The notes beneath the pieces are model-generated. The model searched no databases and was not told where the DNA came from. It was given only the letters and a program-made list of their open reading frames with translations. Below, one piece after another: positions 52,215-61,473 of a stretch of DNA of 64,000 nt; positions within the stretch are counted from its first letter, which is position 1; each line of letters begins with the position of its first letter. Made by a program: the position numbers and the translations under genes. Origin of the DNA: VRUE01 sp963697695 (GTDB lineage: Bacteria; Actinomycetota; Thermoleophilia; Solirubrobacterales; 70-9); contig OY969094.1 of the NCBI GenBank assembly GCA_963697695.1, positions 2,108,001 through 2,172,000 on the forward strand. The letters are read 5' to 3'.

Positions 52215-52963
52215 TCGAAGATGGTTTCGTAGCCCATCGCCGCGTAGATCGGTTCGCCCATCGGCGAGGCCTGCAGGGAGGCGAGGTCGGCGCCGAGCTC
52301 GAAGCCGGCGTTCGTCGCGGCCGCGGTGGTCGCCCACGCCAGGCCCATGCCCCGGGCCTCCTCCAGGGTCCCCACCCAGTAGACGCCGGCGACCCCGTGG
52401 CTGACGATCGTCATCGCGATGCTGACCGGCCTGTCGTCGAGATAGGCGATGAAGGCGACGACATTGTCGGCGAGCAGGCCGGCGCGGTCCGTGTAGTGGC
52501 CGAAGACCTCGGGCGGGAAGCCGAGGCTCGTGTAGGAGGCGGCGGCGACGTGCCAGTAGTCGTCGACCTCGTCCTCGGCGCTGACTTCGCGCAGCTCCGC
52601 GTTGGCCGGGAGCGGCTTGGTCTCGACCGGCTGGCCACGGGTCATCTCCGGCATCGTGAAGACGCACTGCAGCCCGGCCGCGCCGGCCGTCGCCGCCAGG
52701 TCCTCGTCCTCGGGCACCTCACCCCGCACCCAGACGCTGAAGCCCCGGCCACGCTCGCTGAAGAAGTCCCGGGCGCGGGCGATCAGCTTGCCGGGATCGG
52801 CTTTGTCGTCGATCCGGAAGGCCGCATTGGAGATGACCGGGTGCTCCGGAGTGCCGGCGCCGAGCAGCCAGCCATCACCGGCCTCGACCGTCGCGTGGGG
52901 GTCGAGTTCGAACAGCTGACGGGAGCTGTCGACCAGGTTCAGGTGAGCACGCCCGTGGGACAC
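52184..52963 (-). CDS. GNAT-family acetyltransferase
   Basis: 259 residues from GTG 52963, one base after the VOC-gene stop, so coupled to it. The C-terminal half is GNAT-like: PVSIAMTIVSHGVAGVYWVGTLEEARGMGLAWA holds the acetyl-CoA loop in a loose R/Q-x-x-G-x-A form (here ARGMGLA). The N-terminal half (about 1-120) is a second, degenerate domain. Acceptor unknown. Confidence 0.78.
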   Translation of the reverse strand: MSHGRAHLNLVDSSRQLFELDPHATVEAGDGWLLGAGTPEHPVISNAAFRIDDKADPGKLIARARDFFSERGRGFSVWVRGEVPEDEDLAATAGAAGLQCVFTMPEMTRGQPVETKPLPANAELREVSAEDEVDDYWHVAAASYTSLGFPPEVFGHYTDRAGLLADNVVAFIAYLDDRPVSIAMTIVSHGVAGVYWVGTLEEARGMGLAWATTAAATNAGFELGADLASLQASPMGEPIYAAMGYETIFDYRLLMSPSP

Positions 52964-52964
52964 C

Positions 52965-53384
52965 TCAGTGGAGTTTGACGCCGCCGTCCTCGGTGATCGT
53001 CCAGTGCGGGTTGTGGGCGATCTCCCAAGGGTGGTCATCGGGGTCGAGGAAGACGGCGCTGTAGCCGCCCCAGAAGGTCTCGGCCGGCTCACGACCGATC
53101 CGGGCTCCGGCGGCTCGGGCTTCCTCCACCACGGTGTCGACCTCCTCGCGTGAGCCGAAGTTGAGCGCCAGCGTGACGCCGCCCCAGCCACCGTTGTCCT
53201 CGACGCAGCTGTCCTCCGCCAGCCGGGTTCGGTCCCAGAGGGCCACGACCATGTCGCCGGCCTGGAAGAAGACGACGTCGTCGCCGGGTTCGGCTCCGGA
53301 CTCCCAGCCGAGCGCCTCGTAGAAGCGACGCGCCCGGCCGAGATCGCTGACCCCGAGCGTGATCAGGCTGAGGCGCTGCTTCAT
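52965..53384 (-). CDS. VOC-superfamily (glyoxalase/bleomycin-resistance fold) protein
   Basis: 139 residues. SLITLGVSDLGRARRFYEALGW is the standard first beta-alpha-beta unit and VFLDPDDHPWEIAHNP the metal-site end. Function within the superfamily is open. It overlaps the DUF4234 gene stop by four bases (ATGA), placing it in a DUF4234-VOC-GNAT operon. Confidence 0.88.
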   Translation of the reverse strand: MKQRLSLITLGVSDLGRARRFYEALGWESGAEPGDDVVFFQAGDMVVALWDRTRLAEDSCVEDNGGWGGVTLALNFGSREEVDTVVEEARAAGARIGREPAETFWGGYSAVFLDPDDHPWEIAHNPHWTITEDGGVKLH

Positions 53385-53884
53385 CCTTGAGGCGGCGGCG
53401 GGGGCTCGGTGGCCTGGGGCTCTTGCGACAGGGGAGGTGGCATCTGGTTCGACTGGCTCGGCGGCGCAGGCTCGCCTGGAAGCGGGTCGGCTTCCATCTC
53501 CCACACGTGGTTCAGCGAGACCTGGATGTAGGCCCAGAGAGCCGGGGCGAGGAGGAGGTAGAGGATGATCGCGATCCAGCCGTTCAGTGGCTCCTTGCCG
53601 GCCAGGCGCGATGCTCCCATCACCCGCTTGGTTCCCCGCCAGTAGGTGACCAGCGCCGGCACGATGATCAGTGCGCCGGGGAAGAGCGCCAGCACCGAGT
53701 TGGTCGGGTTCTGCCCCAGGTCGTAGCCCTTGGCTTTGCCGTAATCGCGCAGCTCGCGGTTGATCCGGTACCACCAGACGAGGTGGTAGATGCCGAGTGT
53801 GATGAACGGCAACAGAGCCGCTGCCCACGGGCTACGGATCTTGACTCGGTCCTGACTCTGGCGAATCTGCATTTCGTACGCCAT
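53381..53884 (-). CDS. DUF4234 membrane protein
   Basis: 167 residues from ATG 53884 with GAGGG upstream. The signature SPWAAALLPFITLGIYHLVWWYRINREL spans the first membrane segment (about 18-45), followed by segments near 65-85 and 103-123; the tail is proline-rich (PPPLSQ ... PPPPPQ). Function unknown. First gene of the operon. Confidence 0.88.
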   Translation of the reverse strand: MAYEMQIRQSQDRVKIRSPWAAALLPFITLGIYHLVWWYRINRELRDYGKAKGYDLGQNPTNSVLALFPGALIIVPALVTYWRGTKRVMGASRLAGKEPLNGWIAIILYLLLAPALWAYIQVSLNHVWEMEADPLPGEPAPPSQSNQMPPPLSQEPQATEPPPPPQG

Positions 53885-53951
53885 CGAACCCTCGTTTCTC
53901 CCCCACCGCTTGGTCGGTCGCAGAGACCCTATGTCAGCGTTGCCGGATCTC

Positions 53952-54257
53952 CTACTCCATGGACCGCTCTTCGACCACCTCGAAGACGCCATCGGCCCCG
54001 ACCGATTCGACGAGCTCGTCAGCTGCGGCACGGCGCGCGTCGTAGTCGCTGCTTTCCCGCTGGCCTGCGCGCAGCTCCTCCAGTGTGCCGTCGAAGAAGC
54101 CGAAGGTGATCACCTCGTTCTCGTCGCCGACGTTCTGCAGGGCATAGAAGTGCTTCCAGCCGGAGGGAACCTCCACGTCGTCGTCGGGGATGAAGGCCTT
54201 TCTGAACTCCTCCATCGTGCCGGGCTTGAGCTTGCGAACGGTGAGTGCACAGAGCAT
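53952..54257 (-). CDS. Antibiotic-biosynthesis-monooxygenase-like small protein
   Basis: 101 residues, dimeric alpha-beta barrel type: LCALTVRKLKPGTMEEFRKAF, then VITFGFFDGTLEEL and the closing VGADGVFEVVEE. Family members act as small oxygenases or ligand-binding proteins; the heme or quinone ligands cannot be assigned. GAGGAGACAG lies upstream. Separate from the DUF4234 operon. Confidence 0.75.
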   Translation of the reverse strand: MLCALTVRKLKPGTMEEFRKAFIPDDDVEVPSGWKHFYALQNVGDENEVITFGFFDGTLEELRAGQRESSDYDARRAAADELVESVGADGVFEVVEERSME

Positions 54258-54301
54258 TTCTGTCTCCTCTCGATCTGCCTGCCTACCCTCGATCGTAAAG
54301 A

Positions 54302-55015
54302 ATGCTCGGCGCCGTGGGGGACCTGGCCGGCATCTTCGTTCTTGCCCTGGTTGCGATGTTCAACCCGACGCTGCTGGCTGCGGTGACGGTGATGATGCTG
54401 CTGCCGAACACCAAGCGGCTGATGCTCGGCTACCTGCTCGGCGCCTACGTGACGAGCATCTCCCTCGGCCTGCTGATCGTCTTCTCGCTGAATGGGTCGA
54501 GCAGCGTCGAAACCGCCAAGAGCAGCCTCAGTCCTGGTGAGGACATCGTCGTCGGCCTGATCGCGCTGCTCGTCGCCTTCGTGCTCGGAACGGGGCGGGA
54601 CCAGCCGTTGAAAGAACGTCGCCGACAGCGAAAGGAGGAGAAGAAAGGCGCGGAGGAGCCGAAGGAATCCTGGCCGGAGCGGATGCTGGGCAGGGGTTCG
54701 GCCCGCGTCACCTTCGCGGTCGGCGTCGTCCTCACCCTTCCGGGCGTCTCCTACCTCACCGCCCTCGACCGGATGGCGAAGCTTGACGCGACCGCGCTGG
54801 AGACCGCCTTGCTGGTGTTGGCTTTCTGCCTGATTCAGCAGCTCTTGCTCGAGGTGCCGCTGCTGGGCTACGCGGTTGCGCCGGAGCGAACCCAGGATGC
54901 GGTTACGCGATTCCGCGCCTGGCTCGCCCGCAGCGGCCGTCGGGTCGCGACGATCGGTGCCGCTGTGCTCGGCGGCCTGCTTCTCCTGCGCGGCCTGATC
55001 GAGCTGCTGGTCTAG
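54302..55015 (+). CDS. GAP-family (Sap/LysE-like) membrane protein
   Basis: 237 residues with about six membrane helices and a charged cytoplasmic loop in the middle (KERRRQRKEEKKGAEEPKE). The start GDLAGIFVLALVAMFNPTLLAAVTVMML resembles the N-terminus of mycobacterial GAP/Sap proteins linked to glycolipid export. The TAG stop shares a CTAG with the stop of sixA on the other strand. Confidence 0.75.
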   Translation: MLGAVGDLAGIFVLALVAMFNPTLLAAVTVMMLLPNTKRLMLGYLLGAYVTSISLGLLIVFSLNGSSSVETAKSSLSPGEDIVVGLIALLVAFVLGTGRDQPLKERRRQRKEEKKGAEEPKESWPERMLGRGSARVTFAVGVVLTLPGVSYLTALDRMAKLDATALETALLVLAFCLIQQLLLEVPLLGYAVAPERTQDAVTRFRAWLARSGRRVATIGAAVLGGLLLLRGLIELLV

Positions 55016-55452
55016 GCACCAGCCGCGATTGCGGCGAGATCCTTGGGGCGCAGCAGCGCCAGGAGCGTGCTGCCGTCGACGATCGCCAGGCCGCCCTTGC
55101 GCAGCTTCACCCGGCCGCCGGTGAGGCGCGCGACCTCGCCCGAGAAATCAGGCTCATGCCCGCTAAGCAGGACGTTGCCGCGGCCGGCCGCAAGGGCGAG
55201 CGAGTCGAAAGGCCCCCCGCGCAGCTCCTCGGCGACCTCGGGCTCGACTCCGAGCGCCCGGCAGGCGATCCTCGCCGTCTCCGCCGCTCGCACCTTCGGG
55301 CTGGTGAGGCAGGCATCGATCTCGGCTCCGAGCGCAGCCAGCGCCCGTCCCGCCGCCTCCGCCTGCCGTTCGCCCTTCGGCGTCAGCCGGCGCGCAGCAT
55401 CGTCTCCGTTCCCATCCTCGGCGTCGCCGTGTCGCAGCAGGTAGATCATCAC
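55012..55452 (-). CDS. sixA: Phosphohistidine phosphatase SixA
   Basis: 146 residues. RHG at residues 7-9 (YLLRHGDAE) is the phosphate-accepting motif; the second His is in LLSGHEPDFS. SixA removes phosphate from histidine residues of phosphotransfer proteins. It starts with two consecutive ATG codons. Confidence 0.92.
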   Translation of the reverse strand: MMIYLLRHGDAEDGNGDDAARRLTPKGERQAEAAGRALAALGAEIDACLTSPKVRAAETARIACRALGVEPEVAEELRGGPFDSLALAAGRGNVLLSGHEPDFSGEVARLTGGRVKLRKGGLAIVDGSTLLALLRPKDLAAIAAGA

Positions 55453-55612
55453 CCGATCCTAAGGCCGCCACGAGCTGCTCGGTGGATCCTTGCAGCCCCG
55501 ATTTGTCACGAGCAGCCTGAGTAGTCGGCCATCGCCGTCCTTAACCTCCCTGACTCGCAAGAGCATTGCGATATGGAATCCAGTCCATCAAGCAAAGAGG
55601 GAGTTACCAGTC

Positions 55613-56496
55613 ATGAAGAAGAACAGACTAAGAGTGATGCGCATGGCGTTTTTCGTCGTCGCGTTCGCTGCTTTGGGGTTAACGGGAAGCGCATCGGCCA
55701 AACTCGTAGGGGAATTCACGAAGTTCCAGCGTGTCCCTGGGCCAGCCCCGGAGTAAAAGAATGCCTTTACATGCAGAGCGAAGCCGGCGAAGTGACGCTG
55801 GACAACATCACCCTGCCGATCGAAAAACAGGTGGTTCTTCAGGGTGGGTTCGGCGAACCCGTTGAAGGGATAGCGCCTTTCTTTGCGGCCAAAGGCGGCG
55901 TGACGCTCTCCAAAACGCCCGGGTGGCTCCCCGGTGGATTGCTGAGGCTCGTTCCCACCGCGGAATCACCGCCCCTGATCAAAGGGCTTGCGGCGTTCTA
56001 CATCGAAAATGCTCTGACCGGAGTCAACGTGACTCTCGAATTGGCCCAGGCGGCCTCCAACATCGAGATCGGCCTGGCCAATCTGACCGCGGGGGAAGGT
56101 CTCGCGCTGAAAATTCCGGTCAAGGTTCATCTGGAAAATCCGTTCCTCGGCAAATCTTGTGTTATTGGCTCCATCGGCAAACCGCTGATCTGGGAGCTCA
56201 CAACGGGCACGACCGCCCCTCCAGAACCAAATCTGCCAATTAAAGGAAACCCCAGTGAAAGTGAAGTACTCCTCGAAGAAGAACAGATCCTGAAGTTGAA
56301 CGGGAACGTCCTAGTCGACAATGAGTGGTCGGCGCCGACTGCAGATGGCTGCGGCGCACCGCTTGGTTTCCTCGTCGACCCCATCGTCGACCTGCAGATT
56401 GGAACCACAACGGCTGGGCACAACAAGACGATCCTGAGAAATACGGTCTATATCGCAACTGCCGCGGCGGTGAAATTAAACAATGAAGACCACTGA
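55613..56496 (+). pseudogene. Secreted protein gene with a one-base frameshift near 55730-55735
   Basis: The N-terminus from ATG 55613 is a good signal peptide (MKKNRLRVMRMAFFVVAFAA ... GSASA) ending as KFQRVPG and a stop. After one missing base the sequence goes on in another frame as CPWASPGVKECLYMQSEAGEVTLDN and runs about 250 residues to 56496. Together they make one normal secreted protein. Function not recognised. Base composition is richer in A and T than the flanking genes. A read error is possible. Confidence 0.7.
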
Positions 56497-56527
56497 ATCG
56501 GTTGGCGCGGAAAGAGGAGATGCGGCG

Positions 56528-57160
56528 ATGAGATCAAAGGCCTTACGCATCCTGCTACGAGGTGCTTTGGCGGCACTGGCGATCAGCGCTGTGTTCGTGG
56601 GAAGCGCCGGCGCCAGCCCCGCTTGGAAGTTTTCGGGAACCGAACTGAAAGCTGGCGAAACGGAGGTCACTATTGGCGCGGCTTTCACGAGCACCATGAC
56701 AGTGCCCGGCGCACCTGTGAAGTGTGAATATATGGTCTACAAACTAGTGATTTCAAACAGCGAAGCTGTCGGTAAAGGGGAAGTAACGGAGTTGCCTTTT
56801 TATAAATGCACGGTAACCGGCGGCGCAAAATGCACGGTTGATGCGGTTGCGGCGGAAAAACTACCGTGGCCGGCCCACCTGAAAACGGTTGCCGGCAGTA
56901 ACTACGTCGTGTTCAATAAAGTCAATATCAGCATCCTCTACGGCGGTGCGCTGTGTCCGCTGGGCGAAACGGTGGCAACGGTCACCGGTTCGGCGGGGGC
57001 CTCGTTCGACAACGAAGCAGAAGCCGTCACCTTCGACGCGGCGAGCATCAGCGCGACGAAAACGGAACTGAAAGCGCTCGGTGCGGCGATTGAATGGGGA
57101 GGCGTATTCCCGACCGAGGCATTTGGCTGGCACAGGGAACAGCCATTGACGGTTTCATAA
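56528..57160 (+). CDS. Small secreted protein, unknown function
   Basis: 210 residues from ATG 56528 (GAGGAG upstream); an ATG at 56483 would overlap the previous gene. Signal peptide with LRGALAALAISAVFVGSAGA, then a beta-rich domain with four cysteines and many Thr/Val. Resembles the neighbour in style (exported, threonine-rich) without close similarity. No family recognised. Lower GC than most genes here. A perfect hairpin follows at 57178. Confidence 0.7.
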   Translation: MRSKALRILLRGALAALAISAVFVGSAGASPAWKFSGTELKAGETEVTIGAAFTSTMTVPGAPVKCEYMVYKLVISNSEAVGKGEVTELPFYKCTVTGGAKCTVDAVAAEKLPWPAHLKTVAGSNYVVFNKVNISILYGGALCPLGETVATVTGSAGASFDNEAEAVTFDAASISATKTELKALGAAIEWGGVFPTEAFGWHREQPLTVS

Positions 57161-57177
57161 CGCCCATCGCTACGGCT

Positions 57178-57206
57178 GCGAGCGCCGGGGGAAACCCGGC
57201 GCTCGC
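57178..57206 (+). terminator. Perfect 12-bp hairpin after the secreted-protein pair
   Basis: GCGAGCGCCGGG and CCCGGCGCTCGC pair fully around GGAAA, 17 bases after the stop codon. No T run follows. Confidence 0.6.
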
Positions 57207-57442
57207 ACCTCTTGTCGAGCCCTACAACCTCAACTGCTTGCCGAGGATCTCCTCCATGAGTTCCGAGCATGGCACGGGGGGACACGCGCGGTCATCCGAG
57301 GGCAAGGACTCCCAGCAAATCAGCTTGTTGAGGGCGAGGGCGGTGGCCGGCAGTGATGGTGGGTGCCTGCCTGATGTGTCCGTCGGGTTCGCCCAGGTTG
57401 CGCCGCCTAGACTCACGACTGTGATTCGATTCGCGCCGCCGC
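57207..57442. other. Gap before hsdM
   Basis: 236 bases without a supported gene. On the minus strand a short open stretch (about 57225-57415) has coding-like composition but no start codon of its own, and may be a remnant. Promoter elements for hsdM were not identified with confidence. Confidence 0.35.
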
Positions 57443-58987
57443 ATGCAAGCTGATCTTGCCGAGCTCGAGAGTCGCCTCTGGGACGCTGCCGACGAGCTGC
57501 GCGCGAACAGCGGGCTGAAGGCGTCGGAGTACGCCTCGCCGGTCCTCGGGCTGATCTTCCTGCGCTTCGCCGACGCCCGCTTTGAGGCGGCGCGCGAGCG
57601 AATCGAGGCGAAGGGCTCAGCCCGGCGCAAGGTCGGCCCCTCCGACTACCAGTCCGAGGGCCTGATCCACCTGCCACCGAAGGCGCGCTATGGCGCCTTG
57701 CTGGAGCTTCCGGAGGGAGCCGACCTGGGCAAGGCCGTGAACGAGGCGATGCGCTTGGTCGAGAAACACAACTCGGAGCTGGAGGGGATCCTGCCGCGGA
57801 GCTATGCCGCGATTCCGGACGCAACCATCGCCTCGCTGCTGCGCCACATCAGCAGCTACACCAAGGATCTCGAAGGCGACGCCTTCGGGTTGATCTACGA
57901 GTACTTCCTGGCCAAGTTCGCCCTGGCCGAGGGCCAGGGGGCGGGCGAGTTCTTCACGCCGATGTCGATCGTGCGGCTGATCGTCGAGATCATCGAGCCC
58001 TTCCACGGGCGAATCTTCGACCCGGCCTGCGGCTCGGGAGGCATGTTCGTGCACTCCGCTCAGTTCGTCGAGCGCCATCGCAGGTCGCCGGGCGAGGAGC
58101 TCTCGATCTACGGTCAGGAGAAGACCGGCGACACGGTGAAGCTGGCGAAGATGAATCTGGCCGTGCACGGGCTGAACGGCGAGATTCGCGAGGGCAACAG
58201 CTACTACGAGGACCCTTTCGAGAGCCTCGGCCATTTTGACTTCGTGATGGCCAATCCGCCCTTCAACGTCGACCGGATCGATAAGGCGAAGCTCGTCGAC
58301 GACCCTCGTCTCCCGGAACTGCCGAAAGCAGACAACGGCAACTACGTCTGGATTCAGCTCTTCGGTGGCTCCCTCACCGAGAGCGGGCGGGCCGGTTTCG
58401 TGATGGCCAACTCGGCCTCCGACGCCCGCCACAGCGAGGGGGAGATCCGCCGCCGGCTGATCGAGGAGCGACTGGTCGACGTGATGGTCGCGGTGGGACC
58501 GAACTTCTTCTACTCGGTAACCCTCCCGGTCACGCTCTGGTTCCTCGATCGCGGCAAGCGCGAGACGTCGCGCGCGGACCAGGTCCTCTTCATCGACGCT
58601 CGCGAGGTCTTCCGTCAGGTCGACCGCGCCCACCGCGAGTTCACCGAGGAGCAGCTCGAGTTCCTGGCGAACATCGTGCGCCTGTACCGCGGCGAGGAGC
58701 CGGAGCTCGCGCGCGGCGAGAACGCCCTCTTCGCGGAGCGGTTCCCCGAGGGCGCCTACGCCGACGTCAAGGGCCTCTGCAAAGTCGCCACAATCGAGGA
58801 GATCGAGGCACAGGGGTGGAGTCTCAACCCGGGCCGCTACGTGGGAACCGAGGTCGAGGAGCTCGACGAGGAGGTCTTTGAGGAGAAGTTGGCCGCCGCG
58901 CACGCCGAGCTGCGCACCTTGGGCGCCAGGGCCAGGGAGCTGGAAGAGGGCGTGGACACAGTGCTCGGCAACCTGCTCTCCAGCTGA
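57443..58987 (+). CDS. hsdM: Type I restriction-modification DNA methyltransferase HsdM
   Basis: 514 residues. The N-terminal HsdM_N helical region (about 1-150) precedes the N6-adenine methyltransferase domain with motif I FDPACGSGGMFV and motif IV NPPF (both near 185-275). It methylates adenine within the HsdS-specified site and is also needed for cleavage. First gene of hsdM-fic-hsdS-hsdR. Confidence 0.95.
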   Translation: MQADLAELESRLWDAADELRANSGLKASEYASPVLGLIFLRFADARFEAARERIEAKGSARRKVGPSDYQSEGLIHLPPKARYGALLELPEGADLGKAVNEAMRLVEKHNSELEGILPRSYAAIPDATIASLLRHISSYTKDLEGDAFGLIYEYFLAKFALAEGQGAGEFFTPMSIVRLIVEIIEPFHGRIFDPACGSGGMFVHSAQFVERHRRSPGEELSIYGQEKTGDTVKLAKMNLAVHGLNGEIREGNSYYEDPFESLGHFDFVMANPPFNVDRIDKAKLVDDPRLPELPKADNGNYVWIQLFGGSLTESGRAGFVMANSASDARHSEGEIRRRLIEERLVDVMVAVGPNFFYSVTLPVTLWFLDRGKRETSRADQVLFIDAREVFRQVDRAHREFTEEQLEFLANIVRLYRGEEPELARGENALFAERFPEGAYADVKGLCKVATIEEIEAQGWSLNPGRYVGTEVEELDEEVFEEKLAAAHAELRTLGARARELEEGVDTVLGNLLSS

Positions 58988-58999
58988 CCCTGAAGACCG

Positions 59000-59048
59000 C
59001 GTTAGGGTCATTTCTTATCTCTAACGTTTATCACGTTAGACGTTAGAG
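59000..59048 (+). repeat. Cluster of CGTTAG motifs before fic
   Basis: CGTTAG occurs at 59000, 59034 and 59041 and inverted (CTAACG) at 59021. CTCTAACGT (59019-59027) and ACGTTAGAG (59040-59048) form a perfect inverted repeat, and 59033-59046 is a tandem seven-base repeat. Its place in the 67-base gap between hsdM and fic suggests an operator. Confidence 0.65.
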
Positions 59049-59054
59049 TCGGGT

Positions 59055-60224
59055 ATGGTGGCCCCTGTGGAGCTCGAGACGCACGCACCGACCTCGTTCG
59101 GCGAGGCGCGCCGCACCGCCGGGCGCCACGGCTACGTGGCCTACTTCCCGGCGACGATACCGCGGTCCCTTGACCTGCCGGCCTCGACCGTGCGCCTGCT
59201 CGGCGAGGCCGAGGGGGCGCTGGGCCGGCTCGCCGGCGTCGGTCGCCTCCTCCGGAACCCCGATCTCCTCATCCGGCCCTATCTGCTGCGCGAGGCGCTC
59301 TCCTCGACGCGGATCGAGGGGACGCAGGCCAGCATGGCCGAGGTCTTCGAGGCCGATGCCGCCGGCGAGGCTCCGAACGCCGACGTCGAGGAGGTCGTCA
59401 ACTACGTTGCCGCGATGCGGTGGGGGCTCGAGCGCCTCGACGAGCTGCCGCTCAGCACGCGCCTGCTCTGCGAGATGCACCGCCGCTTGATGGACGGCGT
59501 CCGCGGCCGCGAGCTCGCCCCCGGTGAGCTGCGCACGAGTCAGAACTGGATCGGGGCGCCGGGCTCGACGGTCGAGACCGCCCAGTTCGTGCCCCCACCG
59601 CCCGACGAGCTGCCGGACCTCCTCGGCGATTGGGAGCGCTTCGCGCACGAGCAGCCCGAGTTGCCGCTGCTGGTGCAGAACGCGCTCCTCCATTCCCAGT
59701 TCGAGACGATCCACCCCTTCCTTGACGGCAACGGGCGCCTCGGGCGGCTCCTGCTCGTCTTCTTCCTAATCGCCCGCGGCAGGCTCACCGTGCCGCTGCT
59801 TTACCTGAGCGCCTACCTCGAGCGCCAGCGCCAGGACTACTACGACGCCCTCCAGGCGATCCGCGAGACGGGCAACCCGATCCCCTGGATCGACCTCTTC
59901 CTGACTGCCGTAGAGACCCAGGCCGACGACGCGGTCCAGCGAGCCCAGCGAATCATTGCCCTCCGTGAGAGCTACCTTCAGAAGGCGGCGACGATGGGAA
60001 CCCCAAACGCCCTCACCCTCGTCGACCTGATCTGCGAGAACCCGGTGGTCACTACCAGATCGATCGAGGACCGCCTGGACGTGAGCCGCCCCACCGCGCT
60101 GCGGTTGCTGAGGCGGATGGAGGAGCAGGGAGTGTTGACCGAGGGCGATGCAGGCGCGCGAGGGCAGAGACGGTACGTTGCGCGGGCAATGATGGAGGCT
60201 GTGGTGGGAGATCCCAATGGATGA
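59055..60224 (+). CDS. Fic-family protein with C-terminal winged helix
   Basis: 389 residues. The Fic core motif is HPFLDGNGRLGR (about 224-235), complete for AMP transfer. An inhibitory-helix motif STRIEG (about 84-89) precedes it, so activity is probably held in check intramolecularly (class II). The C-terminal 60 residues (TLVDLICENPVVTTRSIEDRLDVSRPTALRLLRRM, about 325-360) form a DNA-binding helix-turn-helix. It sits inside the hsd operon and overlaps hsdS by eight bases. Confidence 0.93.
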   Translation: MVAPVELETHAPTSFGEARRTAGRHGYVAYFPATIPRSLDLPASTVRLLGEAEGALGRLAGVGRLLRNPDLLIRPYLLREALSSTRIEGTQASMAEVFEADAAGEAPNADVEEVVNYVAAMRWGLERLDELPLSTRLLCEMHRRLMDGVRGRELAPGELRTSQNWIGAPGSTVETAQFVPPPPDELPDLLGDWERFAHEQPELPLLVQNALLHSQFETIHPFLDGNGRLGRLLLVFFLIARGRLTVPLLYLSAYLERQRQDYYDALQAIRETGNPIPWIDLFLTAVETQADDAVQRAQRIIALRESYLQKAATMGTPNALTLVDLICENPVVTTRSIEDRLDVSRPTALRLLRRMEEQGVLTEGDAGARGQRRYVARAMMEAVVGDPNG

Positions 60225-61469
60225 GTGGAAACAGGTCGAGCTGGCCGATCTGTGTACTCGGGTGACCAGCGGTGGGACACCTGCCCGGTCCCATCCCGAG
60301 TACTACGCGATGCAGGCTCACGGGCATCCCTGGGTCAAGTCCAGCGAACTGCGCGATCGATACATCGGAGCGACCGAAGAGCAAATTTCCGATCTGGGAC
60401 TGCAGAACTCCGCTGCAAAGCTCCTCCCCCCGGAGACTGTCTTGGTGGCGATGTACGGAGCGACTGCAGGAAGGGTTGGATTGCTCAAGATTGAAGCGGC
60501 ACTGAACCAGGCCATTTGTGCCCTGGTGCCCGATCGTGATCGAGTTGATCCGGTCTTCCTCTTCCACACGCTTCGTTCCCAGCACGAAGCTCTTTCCGGA
60601 AAGGCCGCTGGCGCTGCTCAGCAGAATCTGAACGCCGGAATCGTGAAGGCGTTTCCGCTCCGTGTCCCTAACGTCGTGACCCAGAGTCGCATTGCGGCAG
60701 TCCTTTCAGCCTTCGACGAACTGATCGAGATAAACGAGCGGCGGATCCAGCTGCTTGAGGATCGCGCTCGATCGCTCTACCGGGAGTGGTTCGTGCATTT
60801 CCGGTTTCCGGGGCACGAGGACGTCGAGTTCGTTGACTCGGAGCTGGGGCCGATTCCCAAGGATTGGGCGACCTCTTCGGCGGCGGAGATATTCCACATT
60901 AACCCGAGGGGTTCAAGCTCCCAGGATGACTACCGAAAGGTGACAATGGGGGATGTCAGCGTCCGTGCCTCCCACGTCTTGCCGTCGAAGCTGACGAAGC
61001 GAGCATCCGGTAGCAGGTTCAGAAGAGGCGATGTCCTGCTTGCGCGAATCACACCGTGCCTTGAGAACGGGAAGACAGCCCTCGTGTTGTTCCCGAAGAC
61101 AGACGAGATGGCGGTTGGATCGACCGAGTTCATCGTGCTCAGAGGCATCGATGTCGGTCCTGGATTTGTCTACTGTGCGGCGCGCAGTTCCGAGCTCAGA
61201 GATCACGCAATTAAGAGCATGAGCGGGGCGTCCGGACGTCAACGTGTCCCGACCGACGCTTTTAGATCCCTTCGCATAGTGAAACCGTCAGGAGAAGTCG
61301 CTGAGCTCTTTGAGGATGTAGCCATGCCAATGCTGGAGTCCGTATTTCAGCACCGCCTCCAAAGCGAGCAGCTCGCTGCCACCCGCGACCTCCTCCTCCC
61401 GCGCCTCGTCAGCGGCAAGCTCGACATCTCCGACCTCGACCTCGGCGTTCTCACCCCCGCGGAGACAGA

Positions 61470-61473
<4 letters not shown>
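60217..61473 (+). CDS. hsdS: Type I restriction-modification specificity subunit HsdS
   Basis: 418 residues with two target-recognition domains: TRD1 about 1-150, a conserved helical spacer (IAAVLSAFDELIEINERRIQLLED), TRD2 about 205-365 and a second spacer (LAATRDLLLPRLVSGKLD). Each TRD reads half of a split site; the sequence cannot be predicted. GC is lower than in hsdM and hsdR, most clearly in TRD2. Confidence 0.93.

Noticed and set aside
59050..59055. GGGTAT as a SigB-type promoter for fic
   Set aside because: It runs into the start codon itself, and the nearest GTTT is 21 bases away, which is too far.
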